64,000 bases of DNA from Mytilus californianus. Its lineage: Eukaryota > Mollusca > Bivalvia > Mytilida > Mytilidae. Position numbers and translations under genes: made by a program. Below the pieces are notes generated by a model, which was not told the DNA's origin, did no database searches, and saw only the letters and a program-made list of their open reading frames with translations. Every line of letters starts with the position of its first letter. Position 1 is the first letter of the stretch. The DNA lies in assembly GCF_021869535.1 (NCBI RefSeq), contig NW_026262668.1, positions 138,371,635 to 138,435,634 of the forward strand. Reading direction: 5' to 3'. This document shows, one piece after another, positions 1-12,099 of this stretch.

Positions 1-1250
1 CTCAGTTACTTTCTCATCATGACATATAAATAATCTTGTTTGAAAATGTTCTTGAAGTATAAATTTCATATTTCAAATATTAGTACTTGTTATAGATATT
101 AATTTGAAGGCTGGCCGATTGACTGTGTATACATGTATGTAAAAATGTTATATCAGGTTGCACTATAAATAAAATTATTATCATAGTTTACCTACTTACA
201 GTATCTGAGACCTAATCACATAACTTTAACAATGATCACTGGTCCATTAAATGAGGTCAAGGTGAGGTGAAATTTAACCTTGTCTGACTGACATGTAGAC
301 TTTCCAAGGAACCCATATACCAAATATAGTTATCCTATTACTCATGATAAGTGAGATATTCACATGACAAAAAACTTTAACTTAAGCAGTAGCTGAATCA
401 TGAAAATGAGGTCAAGGACTCTTTGTAAACTTTGTAACATAGGGCATCTGTATACAAGGTATGAAGCCTCCAGGTCTTCTACCCTCTAAAATATAAGGCT
501 TAAATACCTGCCAGTTATCAATGGCCTATTGTAATTTATTCATTATAAGCACATTCTATACAAATGCTTAACATGTGCACAATAAAAAATATATTCTGAA
601 GTCATAAAAGCATAGTCAATCATAGAAGGATTTGCTATGGATATATTTTTGTCTGTTTTTGCTATTTTTATAAAACAATGCAGCCTATTTTTCTCAGCCT
701 AATCCCTAATGATATCCTCCTGCACTATTGGCATTTAATTTAATGCCTTCTACAATATTCCATTTTATTCTTGGTCTGATGCAAGATAAATGTTCTGTTT
801 CTGTCAAATACCCACATAATCCAGTGGTAGTCCCAATTTCTGCCCAGCTTCTCAGTTGATCTACATTTTTGGAATTGTCAATTGGTTTTTGTCCTGACTA
901 TGCATGAAATAGTTCACATTAGAAGTTCAGTAAGCAATAATTTATCAATCCATTGATTATAATTATGACAAAACTAAAAAAAGTCATTAATATAACTGAT
1001 ATTGCATGTTAAAAAATGAAAAAAATCATAAAAGGAAAGTTTTAATTTTTAAACATGATTTTTCTATATAGGTTTAAATGTGACATAGTAACAATAGAAA
1101 ATAAACATATATGTCTAAAAGTATATATACACAACTCTCTCACACATAAAATGCATAAGTTATCACAGTGATTGCTTTAATTAAAACTGGACAATAAATA
1201 GTTAGATATCATTGATAACATGGGAATAAAAACAATGTCAGATATATGAG
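1..1250. other. 3' flank of CFAP210, no gene seen
   Basis: No open frame with protein-like composition is visible. About 200-510 is a reverse-oriented copy of the dispersed repeat seen forward at about 19890-20210: both carry the 'tgacctcattttc' and 'accttgtatgcagatacc'-like blocks in the same relative order. The rest is AT-rich and unremarkable. Confidence 0.6.
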
Positions 1251-1263
1251 AATTCATTGATGC

Positions 1264-1697
1264 TTTATTTTCATATTCACCAGTTTAGTAACAAAAGCAC
1301 TAACACATAATAACCCACAATCTAAATTAAAATTACTGTACTTAAACACTTTAAGATTCTTGTCCTTTATTTGAATGTTTAAAATGGATTTTTTTTTACA
1401 ATAAAATGCACTTAATTGTCTCTTTATTTCATCCATCTTTGTATTAAACAAGTTTTTATCTTTGTAAAAAAAAAAACTCATATGAAAAATTGTTTGTAAA
1501 ATCTGACAGTCAATAATACAAAACTTATGATACATTTGTTCCCTTTTAAAAACATAACATGTATGAAATGTTGTTAATTTGAATAGACAACACATGTTTC
1601 CATTTTAACAAATGACCAGTAGTGTTTTTATAAAAGCCATTTAAATAAAATGGCCACATAAATAACATGTCACTGAATTGTTTACAGATTTTTTTCT
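1264..1697 (-). promoter_or_regulatory. CFAP210 3'UTR with candidate polyadenylation signals
   Basis: On the minus strand, AATAAA hexamers (TTTATT on plus) occur at 1423-1428, 1376-1381 and about 1264-1269, some 270-430 nt past the stop codon. Which one is used cannot be told from sequence. Confidence 0.4.
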
Positions 1698-4600
1698 CTA
1701 CCATACAAATCCAAGTCTCTTTTTGGATGGAGCTTTTCCATAAATGTTATCCTTGGTCTCCTCAGTCGAATCTCTCTGATAATGAGGCATCTGTCTTCCA
1801 GTTTTATCTGAAACCATGTAGCTGGGTCTAATTCCTCCTTTACCCTCAAACTTAGGACCAACTCCTCCCCCTGCTCCAGTTTGAGCAGCCTTCCTCAGAG
1901 GATACACATTACGGCCACCTTTTTCACAATGTTCAATAACTTTTGTAGCATATTCCTGGAATTGTTCTTCCTCCATGGCTATTAATTCAAGGTTGGCTCT
2001 ATCTAAGGCTAACTCTTTCTGTTTCTTTCCAATTTCTTTACCCTTTCTATCATTCTGCAAAAAGATGTAAAAATGAAAATAAGATGAAGAAAATAAAAAA
2101 GAATTCTGTAATCAAACTGTAAGAACAGTGATTAATGTTTAAAATAAGTATCTATGCTTCTAAAGCCTTCTATTTACAAATACCATCAAAATAATGTTAT
2201 TTTGCTCAATGCACATTTTAAGTCTACAGTACCGTTATGTTTGAAATTCAGAGAAATCAATTAGAAAGAGATTTACTGACATGGAGAATACATTTTGATT
2301 ATTAAAAATGTGTGAGAGAGTCGAATAGCTAGTCTGAAATACTTATGGTTTGTAAGTTGTAATGACACAAGTATTAATGAGCATCTGTTTGAAAGCTATT
2401 AAGGGAAGAGAAGGTTTATATTTAGTTTTATGAATAAGCAAAAGATATTGAAACCTACACCTAACAGGAATTATTTGTTTAAATACATAAAATTGTCAAA
2501 ACATTAGTTCATTTAGATGAAAAGGCTGCTGAAATCAAACAAGTTTCTCCATCAGGAAATATCTTTAAAAAATTTCTAAATGTACACACAAAGTAAGTCT
2601 GTCAATGCAGGTACAAATTATCTTGAAAGTTTAAAGGTTCTGATTTGAAAGCTGAAGGAGGAATTGATTATACAATACAGGTACCCTCTTTTCCTGATCA
2701 CCTGTCTGCTAAAGATTCATATCCTATAAGCCAGAGTTTGCTCAATTTCCATAAACTCTGTGTATGTGAAATGATGAACACATAAGGGGGATTAAATAAA
2801 AATGTACCCAAAGAGCTGAGTTTATACATTTTCTTTTTTTATGGATTTGTGATATCAATTTTGGCAAAATAAGAACTTTGAAAATTCAAAAACAGAGTTC
2901 TCGATAAGTGGTGGTCTGAAGGTTTTGACCACCAAAATTTTAAAAGGACCAACACAATTTTGATGTTTTGCAATAGAAATAATAGTTAGAACCAGCAGAT
3001 TTTATTCAAATGCCACCAGATAAAAAAAGATTTTGAGAACTCTGCCAAAAAATTAATTATAGTTTATTATAAGAATTTGACAAAAATTACACTCAAATTT
3101 GGGAATTCTTTTAAATTAAAAATAAAAGTAATGACAAATAAAACAATAATTTTAAACTAAAATGTTGGCAATACTCAGACTCAGTACTCATAAAACTTAA
3201 CTAAAGTCAATAAAACAAATATATAAGAGTGATGGATCCTTAAAACACCAAAGATGTAAACATACCGTTTGGTCAAAATGGAAATTTTTCAGGTTTTCAT
3301 TATCTTCCCTTTTCCTCACACGTTTTTCTTCCTCATTTCTCCTGAAAATTTCATCAGCAGCTTGTCTGATTCTAATCGTTTCTAATTCCTGTCTCCTTAG
3401 TTCTTTTTTCTTGTCCTCTGCCTCTTTGAGCTTAAAATTCAGAAAAATAATATCTCATGAAAAATATTCCTGGATCCCACTGGTGATATACAATTTATCA
3501 CTTGCTTAGATAACTCATGGTAGATCAATAAAAACTAAGATCAATCAGGCTGCCATCTTGCATAAGTTGCATAACTCTGTTTCATATCTTTATAAATCAA
3601 ACATTACATGTAAGTCTAGGAGAAAATGATTTTGTTATAAATTGTAACTGGCTTTGAACTAGCTTTCAGTAATTGAGTATTCTCGTTGGTTCATGTCTGC
3701 CATATTTGTTTTTCGTAAATTAGGCCGTTAGTTTTCTTAATTGATTTGTTTCATATTTTTCATGTCAGGGCCTTTTATAGCCGACTATACAGTATGGTTT
3801 TTTCTCATTGTTGAAGGCCGTACGATTGCCTATAATTGCTTACATCTACTTCATTTGAACTTTAGTGGATAGTTGTCTGATTGGCAATCATACCACATCT
3901 CCTCATTTTTATGTTAAATGGTACTTTTGTGTTTTTTGTTTTTATATTAGCTGTTTTTGTGTTATGTACCAATCTATATATTGAGTTAAGTCATTTCAAA
4001 CTGATCTTTATAGTATGTTCTTGTTTTGAGGCGAGGGTTGAGTGCTGACAAAGGTGTTTAACCCTGCCATATTTTTTTTGTACCTGTCCTAAATCAGAGC
4101 CTGAAGTTCAGTGGTAGTTATTGGTTCATGTCTTCATATTTGTTTTCTTATAAATCCAGCCATTGCTTTTTGTGTTTGATTCACATTTTGTCATATTGGA
4201 GTCTTTTATAGCTTACTATACAGTATAGGTCTTTCTCATTGTTGAAGGCTGTGACCTATAGCTGCTAATATCTATATCATTTGGTTGTCTCATTGGCAAT
4301 CATACCACTTCTTATTCTTGTTTTTTAAATTATAACAGTTTGAGAATTGATTACTGTTTTTTGTGAATACAATTTCTAAAAACCCATTATCTTGTTCCTA
4401 AAGATATCAAAGTTTGAGAATTATTAAGGAATTTAACAATCTGGGATTTTTCCAAGAAAGGTTACATTTGCAGAGCTGTGTTCAATTAAGGGGAGATAAC
4501 TAAACTGATTTTTCTGTAAATCAACCAGCTTTTGCATTATTTTGTTAAACATAAGTACAAGAACAGATAACAAAATTCTTCATTTTTAAGTCATTAAAGC

Positions 4601-7600
4601 AATTGACGACCTAAACAATATCTTTTATAAAATTTATACTTTTTCACTTATTCATCAAACAATGGGTCTTTCCAATTTGATAATTATTACATAAAGAAAG
4701 AAATATATGTATCCTATTAATATCTTACCATTGGTCTTGTATCAAATTTAATATATTTAACATTAACTCTCTTTTAATAAAATAATCAGCACATATTGAT
4801 TTTACTGGGAGAAAAGTATGATAAAAAATAGAAAAGGACAAATGAGACATAGATTATGCTTGCCATGGTAGTATTTGAACAAAATACAATGCATGAGACT
4901 AAAAATTCCCCAATCCCCTCTTGTAGTTTCCCCCCTATTTTCTGGTTTCCACATCTTGATTTTTCCTATCCATATCATCATTGCTATGATAAATTACCTG
5001 TACATGTCTATGATCAGCTGACTCCTTCATGGCTTTTCTCATCTTTAATTCTTTTTCAACTTCCTCTTTTTCTCTCTTTTCCTCTGCTTCTTGGACAGCT
5101 TTATGTATCCTGTCATCTTCATCGCTAACTTTCTGTGTCATCTGAGCAGCAAGTTTTGTTCTAATTCTGTCCAGATTCTTCTGTTTCTCACTAAAGTTAA
5201 ATATGATTGTTCTTATATAGAATAGTTTACATTTGATAAGGAAGACCTTACTGTGATTTGTAGGAATATTACCATCACTGATAAGTGGCATTCAGTTGAT
5301 TGCTATTAGACATCTTTAATTCACTACTTCTATTCATTTGTGATTTTGTCCTGTTTTTTTATCTACTAATATGTCATTGTTAGTAATAATTCCAATAAAA
5401 CTTACACACTAATGTCATGATTTAAAATTAGACATCAAACATTAACATTTACATTTTTATTACAAAAACAATCAAACAATGAACATCAGCTAGTGCTCAC
5501 TTATATTAAGGGTAATCATATAAGTTAAAGATAAATAAAAAAGTACTTTGTCATATTGTTACATTAGCCAAAAAAAAAATATTAGTTAAAATAAGGAAGA
5601 TTTTCACAACCTATTCAGAGAGAAAAAACAATATTAAATTTATCAATAAGCTACATGTGTTATATTTAACTATCATATGTTAATAAGCAGATCATTTCAA
5701 GCTTTCTGAACTGTGAAGATTTATATGAAATAATTTCAGGAAAAAAAACATTTGTTGTAGTTGAATTTGCTTTTGGAAAAGAGACTTACTTATGAATTTC
5801 CAGTTCTTTTTCAGCTCTTAGTTTCATCATTTTCCTCTTTGCAGCAGCAAATATTCTACACTCTTCATCTTCATCCTATCAAAAAGCAAAATGGTTTATC
5901 TCCCTTTAGGAAAATATCAATTCATCCTATAAAGGGTTATTTAACAAAACATTTATAAGCTTTCTTAGAAATATTGCAGATTTTTTCAATGTATTATCAG
6001 CTACTTCTAAGCAAAAATGTAAAGATATAGTCAAACCATTTTTTTTTCAAGCATAAATAGACCAATGAAAGTGTGACAAATGTGATCTGCAGTTCGTTTT
6101 AGCCAGAAAACAAAAATATAATATATCGTATCTTTAACATAAATAAAAGTAGAAGGTCATACTGATTAGTTCATCCTAAAAAAAATTAAAGTATGTAAGT
6201 TTTAAAATACACCTAATGCATTTATATTACAATGTACACAGATCTAATTAATAAAAGAAACATTTCTGACCATTTGAATGTTTTCATCGACTTGTATTGA
6301 TAGCCAGGGTTAGATAACTTGACAAGCATTTTGTACAACTTAAAAACATAACTTGATGGTAATTAAGGCTTGACAAGATACATGTACAACGTTTGTACTT
6401 TAATAGGATAGCTGATGGTATGGCATGACAAAATTTGTATAGAGTCTTTTTACATTAAGTGAATAGCTGATCTTACCTCTTCCTGTTGTTTCTGCATGTT
6501 TCTAATAGCATCTCTGTCTCTGATCTGTTTCACATTATCCACCTTAAGCTGTTGTTTTTCATCTTTTTTTATATTTTCTAATCTCTCCTTTTCTTGATGA
6601 TATTGGATTCCTAATTTCTTCAGTTCTTCTCCTTCTTTTCTGTCTTCTCTTCGTTCCAAGTCTCTGGATTTTAGATGTTCTTGAACTCTGAATGTACACA
6701 ATTAATACTCTTACATTAAGAAAACAAGAAGGGAAGAAAAAACAATATTTGTCTGTCTTATTTTAAACAGATATATAAACAACAAATTCACAGAAATGAA
6801 GCTCCAGAGATGACTACAGATATCGCCATTTTTGAATACCACAAATGGCACACAATGGAATTTATGTAGCACCTTTCCCATTTATAAATCACAATTACCA
6901 GTAGTGATTTTTCCTTGCAAGAATGACACTAGGATGTGAAGTCTTGCAAGTTTTGATAATAATAAGATGCACAATAAGGTAGTATGGAGTTTATGGAGGC
7001 AGGGATGCAATCTATATAAATCGTTTTTTGTGATTTTATGTTATTATTACAAAAGATTTGACAATAAACTGAATATGTTTTAATGATTAAAATCAAGCTT
7101 TATAAGGTGAGATATCTCATATATTTTTAATCAAAGAATGTACAGTAATATTAATTTTAACTATTTTGTATTGTAACATAAAAAAATTATGATGACCCCA
7201 TTCTTTCTTTCAATTTAAAATAAATGGAGAATGTGTCCATGGGAAACAGATTATGTCCATGCTTGCATATTATGTTATAACAGGACATAACTCAAGAACG
7301 GTAAAAGTGAAGTCACCCAAATTCGAAAATGATCTGAGTTTTGTGGTAATCAGCATTGTGTATAAGTTTCATAACATTTGGTTGATGCAAACTTAAGTTA
7401 GAGAACAAAAACCAATTTCAGGACGTATGTACATACAGACGGACAAGGGTAACACTTACTGCCCCAGGTGCCCCCCTCGGCGGGGGCATAAAAATCATTA
7501 TATGAGAGCAGTCTTCTATTTTATTTCATAATTCTGTCATTTAAACCTGCTGCAATTGTTTGCACCTGTCCTAAGACAGGAATCTGATGTTCAGTATAGT

Positions 7601-10600
7601 TGTCGTTTGTTGATGTGGTTCATAAGTGTTTCTAGTTTTTAATATAGATTAGACCGTTGGTTTTCTCGTTTGAATGGTTTTACACTAGTAATTTTTGGGG
7701 CCCTTTATAGCTTGCTGTTCGGTGTGAGCCAAGGCTCCGTGTTGAAGACCGTACTTTGACCTATAATGGTTTACTTTTATAAATTTTGACTTGGATGGAG
7801 AGTTGTCTCATTGGCACTCATACCACATCTTCTTATATCTATTTAGTTTTCCTTCTATTAAAGTTGATCTGTCCTGTTGGGAGTGTTGGCTTGCTGTTTT
7901 TTAAGCCCTTAGTCTGTAAGTCCCTCTTTTTTGTAGTTTATAATTCAGCACATTCATGGAAATTCTGTTTAAATTCAAATACACTAATACAGCCTCATGT
8001 AATCAATACTAAAAGTTTGTAGTTTTATATAAGAATGATGTTTACAGTCTTTACATGAGAATGCCTTTTAATGCATACAGACAGATTTTTCCCTATCATA
8101 GTATACTTACTGAGCTACTTGAAACTGTCTTGTATTTTGTGCTGAGATTATTCTCTCCAGGGCTTTAGCCTGGTCATCCTTTATTGACTGTTCATACTCT
8201 CGTCTTTCTAGCTCCAGGTACTCATTATCTTTTCCTATATTGGCCTTATCTTTTAATCTTTTAAGTTCAATCTGTGCTTCTCTTTCTTTGAGGACTTCAG
8301 TTAATTGTAATGCACTCTGTCAACAACAAATAGTTTTTTAAGAATGTGTTTAACAATTTTAAAGCACAAATATATTCAATTTTATGATAAACAAATCATA
8401 AAAGTGCACGCCTTAAAATGACTTGCTTATAGTAACTGACATGCCACAGATCTCCAATCTGTAAAATTACTTTTTGAGTTCTTATAATTGAGTTTCTTTT
8501 TTACTTGACCTTTCATATAAATTTTCAGCATTAGTTGAACCAATTTGAATCATGCCAAAGTTAAATACAGTGAGTTGCTTGTCAAATGAAATATTCTTAA
8601 AAAAAAAACATCATTTATTAGTACATCAAAAGTTCCATCATACTTGTAATTGATTAATCATTTTAGGTAATGGTCTTACTGCATGCATAAAGAAAACTCA
8701 ACCTTACTTACAAATAATAAAGATATATAAGCTAAAAATAGATTTCTATCAGTTGACCACTGCCAGATAGAAAGAACAATTTTACAGACCCATCCAACCA
8801 TGATTTTGATTTTTGAAAGAAAAAATAGAAATTCTACATTGTTACCTTGTTATATATATTTAGGTGTAAACAACCTATATATAATACAGAATATTTTAAA
8901 ATGTGATGTTAAACTCTTGAATACCCAGATTACTTACATGGAATTTTTTAACTCGATCTGTTTGATAATACTGCTGAGTTTTAGCTTTCTCTATGGCCTC
9001 CCTCCTCTGCTGGGCCTGGTATTGGGCCTCTTCAAGGTCAACTAATTTCTTCTCTTCTTCCTCTTTTTGCTCCCGAATTGTTCTGGCTTCTAACTTCCTT
9101 TGTCTTTGACCCTGTTAAAGTAAAATTTATTATAATTCTATGTTACAAACCCTAACCCTGTACATTGTATGTCCTATTTTTTGTAAAGCCAAAAATCAAT
9201 ACTATGTTTTGAACTGCAAACATGGTGTATTGTTATCAAAGCTGTTTTTTGGGTTTCTTTTTTTTCTTTACCTGTATTAAGTTTCTTTTAATTGTGCTCT
9301 AATTAAACTCTAAGGATAGGTACCATTTTAACTATGGTCAGTAGACTAAGAAGACACAAAATATTTATCTGTAGCAATACAATAATTTAAAATTTCCTAC
9401 AGAACACAACAAAATGTTAGTGTGCAATTCATATTTCACTTGCAAGCTTGTGAAATATAGAAATCAGCTTTGGACAATATTCACCAATATCCATGCGATA
9501 ACCCTATATTATTTCAGTTACATGGCAATGACAACCACACTCAATACTCACTATGATTGTATTTCCCCAAGTATCAACCATTTCCTTTGATTTCTTTTTC
9601 TTTTCATCAATTTCAGCTTGTTTTCTTCTTATTCTATCTTCTTCGATTTGTTTTCTGTGGAGCTGTGTCTGTATTCTTTCCCAGTCACCTTTAGACAAGA
9701 CTGTCACCTGTCGTAGATCTACACCTTCCCCCATTCTCATTCCAGGTTGTTCTATTGGCATTTCTGGAGTGCCTAAATATAAGTATAGAAAAAATTTGTC
9801 TTTTTAATTTGAAGCCAACACTTTTTCTTTATATTAATGATCCTGTCAGTAGAAAAATTATATTGACTTTTGAACTGTTTCAATCTTAGTATAGAGTTTA
9901 TTCTAGTTTTCAGTTTAGTGGAATATTATGGTCTTGCCTGTGCATTCCATGTTATTTAAGCATAGTAAATTAGATGATATTGAAAATGATATTGTAGGTA
10001 GAAAAACTGTAAATGGAGGTTAAAAATGGTCTGAGGTTTAAGATGTGAAAATATATTCCACACATTTTCAAGTAACCAAAAACATGAAAATTTTCCATCC
10101 AAGCTGTTACTCAGAAATTAGAATAATAGCTAGGTACACATTCCATTCTTTACAATGTAATTTAAGTGAAACAAGAAAGTGATTGTTGCACTGAAACCAA
10201 AAAAATATATACACATGTAGCATATCAATTGGGAATATGTTTACAAAAGAAACATTTGGATTTCATTTAAAACTCTCCTGTAAATTTCAGAATTACCTGT
10301 CATCTGCAACAGATAGACGCCACAGATTTTTTTTTTTTACCAGAATTATATACAGTTCAAAAAATAAATGTTGATTTAAAATACTGTAAATATATACTCA
10401 TAGTATTGCAGGAGTAAAGCCTGCTTATCTATGAAAGGTGACTTTCAGTACCTAATGATAACATAAATTAATAAAAAAAAAAAATGACAATTATTTATCC
10501 CCAAAACAAAGACTTATTTTTACTTTTACTTCAAGAGGATGCATAAAATATATAGGTTTGGTTGATTGTTCAGTGTTTATCACAATATCAGGATAATCAT

Positions 10601-11793
10601 CTAATGATAGTGGCATCATTGATACGAGGATACAGTCCTCTATGATATTAAGAAAATAAATTAATCTTTTCTGTATTTACAATGTACTATGTAGCTGAAA
10701 TGACCCAAGATCAGTCTCTTGATAACCTTCTGACATCATGAACAATCACTTTTTTTAATTATAAAATTGTGATGCAATATTTTGTGGAACTTGTGTGGTT
10801 TTTAAGTAATGGCAGACAATTTGCATACAAGTGTGAATACATCTTTACAAAAATCAATATACTATTATAGTGAATCCAAAATATTTTAACATTTTTCTCA
10901 CAACAATAATGAACATTTGCACTTGCACATCACATTGTTGATGGACTTTCTTACATACTGTCCTCTACCCCATACTACATACTGCCCTCTACCCCATACA
11001 TGATCTTCCAATTGCTGCTTTCTCATGGAAAAAAAATGCTGTCAAAAAGCAAATATCTTTACGTCACAATGTTCTATGATGCTGTTTCCCAAATGACCAT
11101 AGGTAAGACGGGGCAGTTCATTCATAAACTGAAATTGGAATCTCTTGTATTGGCATGTATACTAAAGACCTTCTTTTACTTTAGGGGTCCCAAACCATAT
11201 AAAGCTGTACTAAACTATCCTTAACCCTAAATCTTACCCTAACCCATACCTAAACCTAACACTAGCTCTAACCCATACCTAAACCTAAAACTAGCTCTAA
11301 CCTATACCTAAACCTAACACTAGCTCTAACCCAAAACCTAACAATAACCTAGAACATCCCCTTACCTAACCATAACCATGAATGAACCCTAACTCTAAAA
11401 GTATAGGGACCCTTAAAGTAAAAGAAGGCCATACTATGGGACAGAAACAAGATCCAGTTGACAGTGGCTGCTGTTAAGGCATACAATTTCCTGCAAATTT
11501 GTATATCTGACAGTCTGATCGCCAAAAGTAACCACTGCCTCATATTAAATCTTTTATCTGACAATAGGATTTGGGCAGAAGATAAGGGTCGTTGTGAATG
11601 ACTGTTTCAACAAGGTCATGTCATAGTCCAGATTGATAGTGTGAGAATGATGGTAAGGATTACAATTCCCCTAAATTGTTTATATATGAAGATATTAAAA
11701 TAGAATGGAATAGTAAAGTAATGGGTCGATTTTCATAAAACCCTTACCTCTATTTTGGCCTTTTCTGCGACCGTGCATTACACTTGTTGCCAT
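1698..11793 (-). CDS. CFAP210: Cilia- and flagella-associated protein 210 (CCDC173), nine coding exons
   Basis: Coding exons in gene order: 11748-11793, 9552-9772, 8938-9111, 8111-8316, 6477-6687, 5790-5875, 4998-5190, 3266-3430, 1698-2054. All introns are GT-AG and every phase joins, giving 552 aa, the length I recall for human CFAP210. The N-terminal block VTVLSKGDWERI (residues 38-49) and the C-terminal blocks GGRNVYPLRKAA (480-491), RPSYMV (510-515) and final LGFVW match that family; CFAP45 has a different C-terminus. Between them lies a nearly continuous Lys/Glu/Arg/Gln-rich coiled coil, typical of trichohyalin/plectin-homology ciliary proteins. Known role of the family: a microtubule inner protein inside axonemal doublets. 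The start is the first ATG in the 46-nt first exon. It is transcribed divergently from the phosphatase gene. Nothing suggests it is broken. Confidence 0.93.
3680..4320 (-). repeat. Two reverse copies of a dispersed repeat (family 1) in CFAP210 intron
   Basis: About 3680-3910 and 4025-4320 are two diverged copies of the same sequence in minus orientation. Each contains the reverse complement of 'gattgccaatgagacaac' and of 'ggccttcaacaatgag'. Other copies in this window: 7550-7840 and 22905-23060 (minus); 26960-27440, 37220-37620, 39305-39430, 43040-43390 and 44595-45290 (plus). No protein is encoded consistently. The class is undetermined: the 3' tail of a LINE or SINE, or a non-autonomous DNA element, are all possible. 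Confidence 0.75.
7250..7490 (-). repeat. Reverse copy of the 'cccccgcc' dispersed repeat (family 2), CFAP210 intron
   Basis: Ends in 'ccctcggcgggggcataaa' and contains a 'acagacggacaagggtaa' block, the reverse complement of the heads of the copies at 17521 and 49017. It holds roughly one and a half of the ~160-bp internal units of the family. Confidence 0.7.
7550..7840 (-). repeat. Family 1 dispersed repeat, reverse copy
   Basis: Carries the reverse complement of the family 1 landmarks (cacctgtcct..., ccgtgttgaagaccgtac, ttggcactcataccacat). It sits in the CFAP210 intron between exons 8111-8316 and 6477-6687. Confidence 0.7.
11168..11428. mobile_element. Short inverted-repeat element with telomere-like internal units
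   Basis: The ends form an inverted repeat: ccttcttttactttaggg at 11168 and its near-perfect reverse complement at about 11406-11428. Between them are degenerate CCCTAA-like units (taaccctaaatcttaccc, then 'acctaaacctaacactagct' repeated about three times, period about 39). It lies in CFAP210 intron 1. No coding capacity. No clear target duplication was found. Confidence 0.6.
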
Positions 11794-12099
11794 TGTAAAA
11801 AAAATAAAAATAGATCACCGCTCCAGAATGACGTTGTTAGGGAAAACAGCCATGTAACTAAATAGATAGACGTCATATCCACTTCCTGTAGGAAAAAAGA
11901 CCTTGACCTCAAACAAAAACATTTAAACTTCCGGAGTAGAAAGAAATTTGTAAAGTAAATACAAACCGAACGACCTACATAATACAAATAGGCAATTTAT
12001 AAGACAGAATGGCAATGTTAAGTGAACGTTAATTCATAGGTTTCGAATTATTTTCGCCACAAAAAAACGGAAAAAAAAACAACAACAAAAATCTGTCAG

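Noticed and set aside
11225-11345. True interstitial telomere array
   Set aside because: CCCTAA units are degenerate and organised in a longer ~39-bp period within an inverted-repeat element, so it is described as telomere-like only.
1698-11793. Assignment as CFAP45 instead of CFAP210
   Set aside because: Both are coiled-coil ciliary proteins of similar length, but the C-terminal GGRN-YPLRKAA, RPSYMV and LGFVW blocks and the N-terminal VTVLSKGDWERI fit CFAP210.
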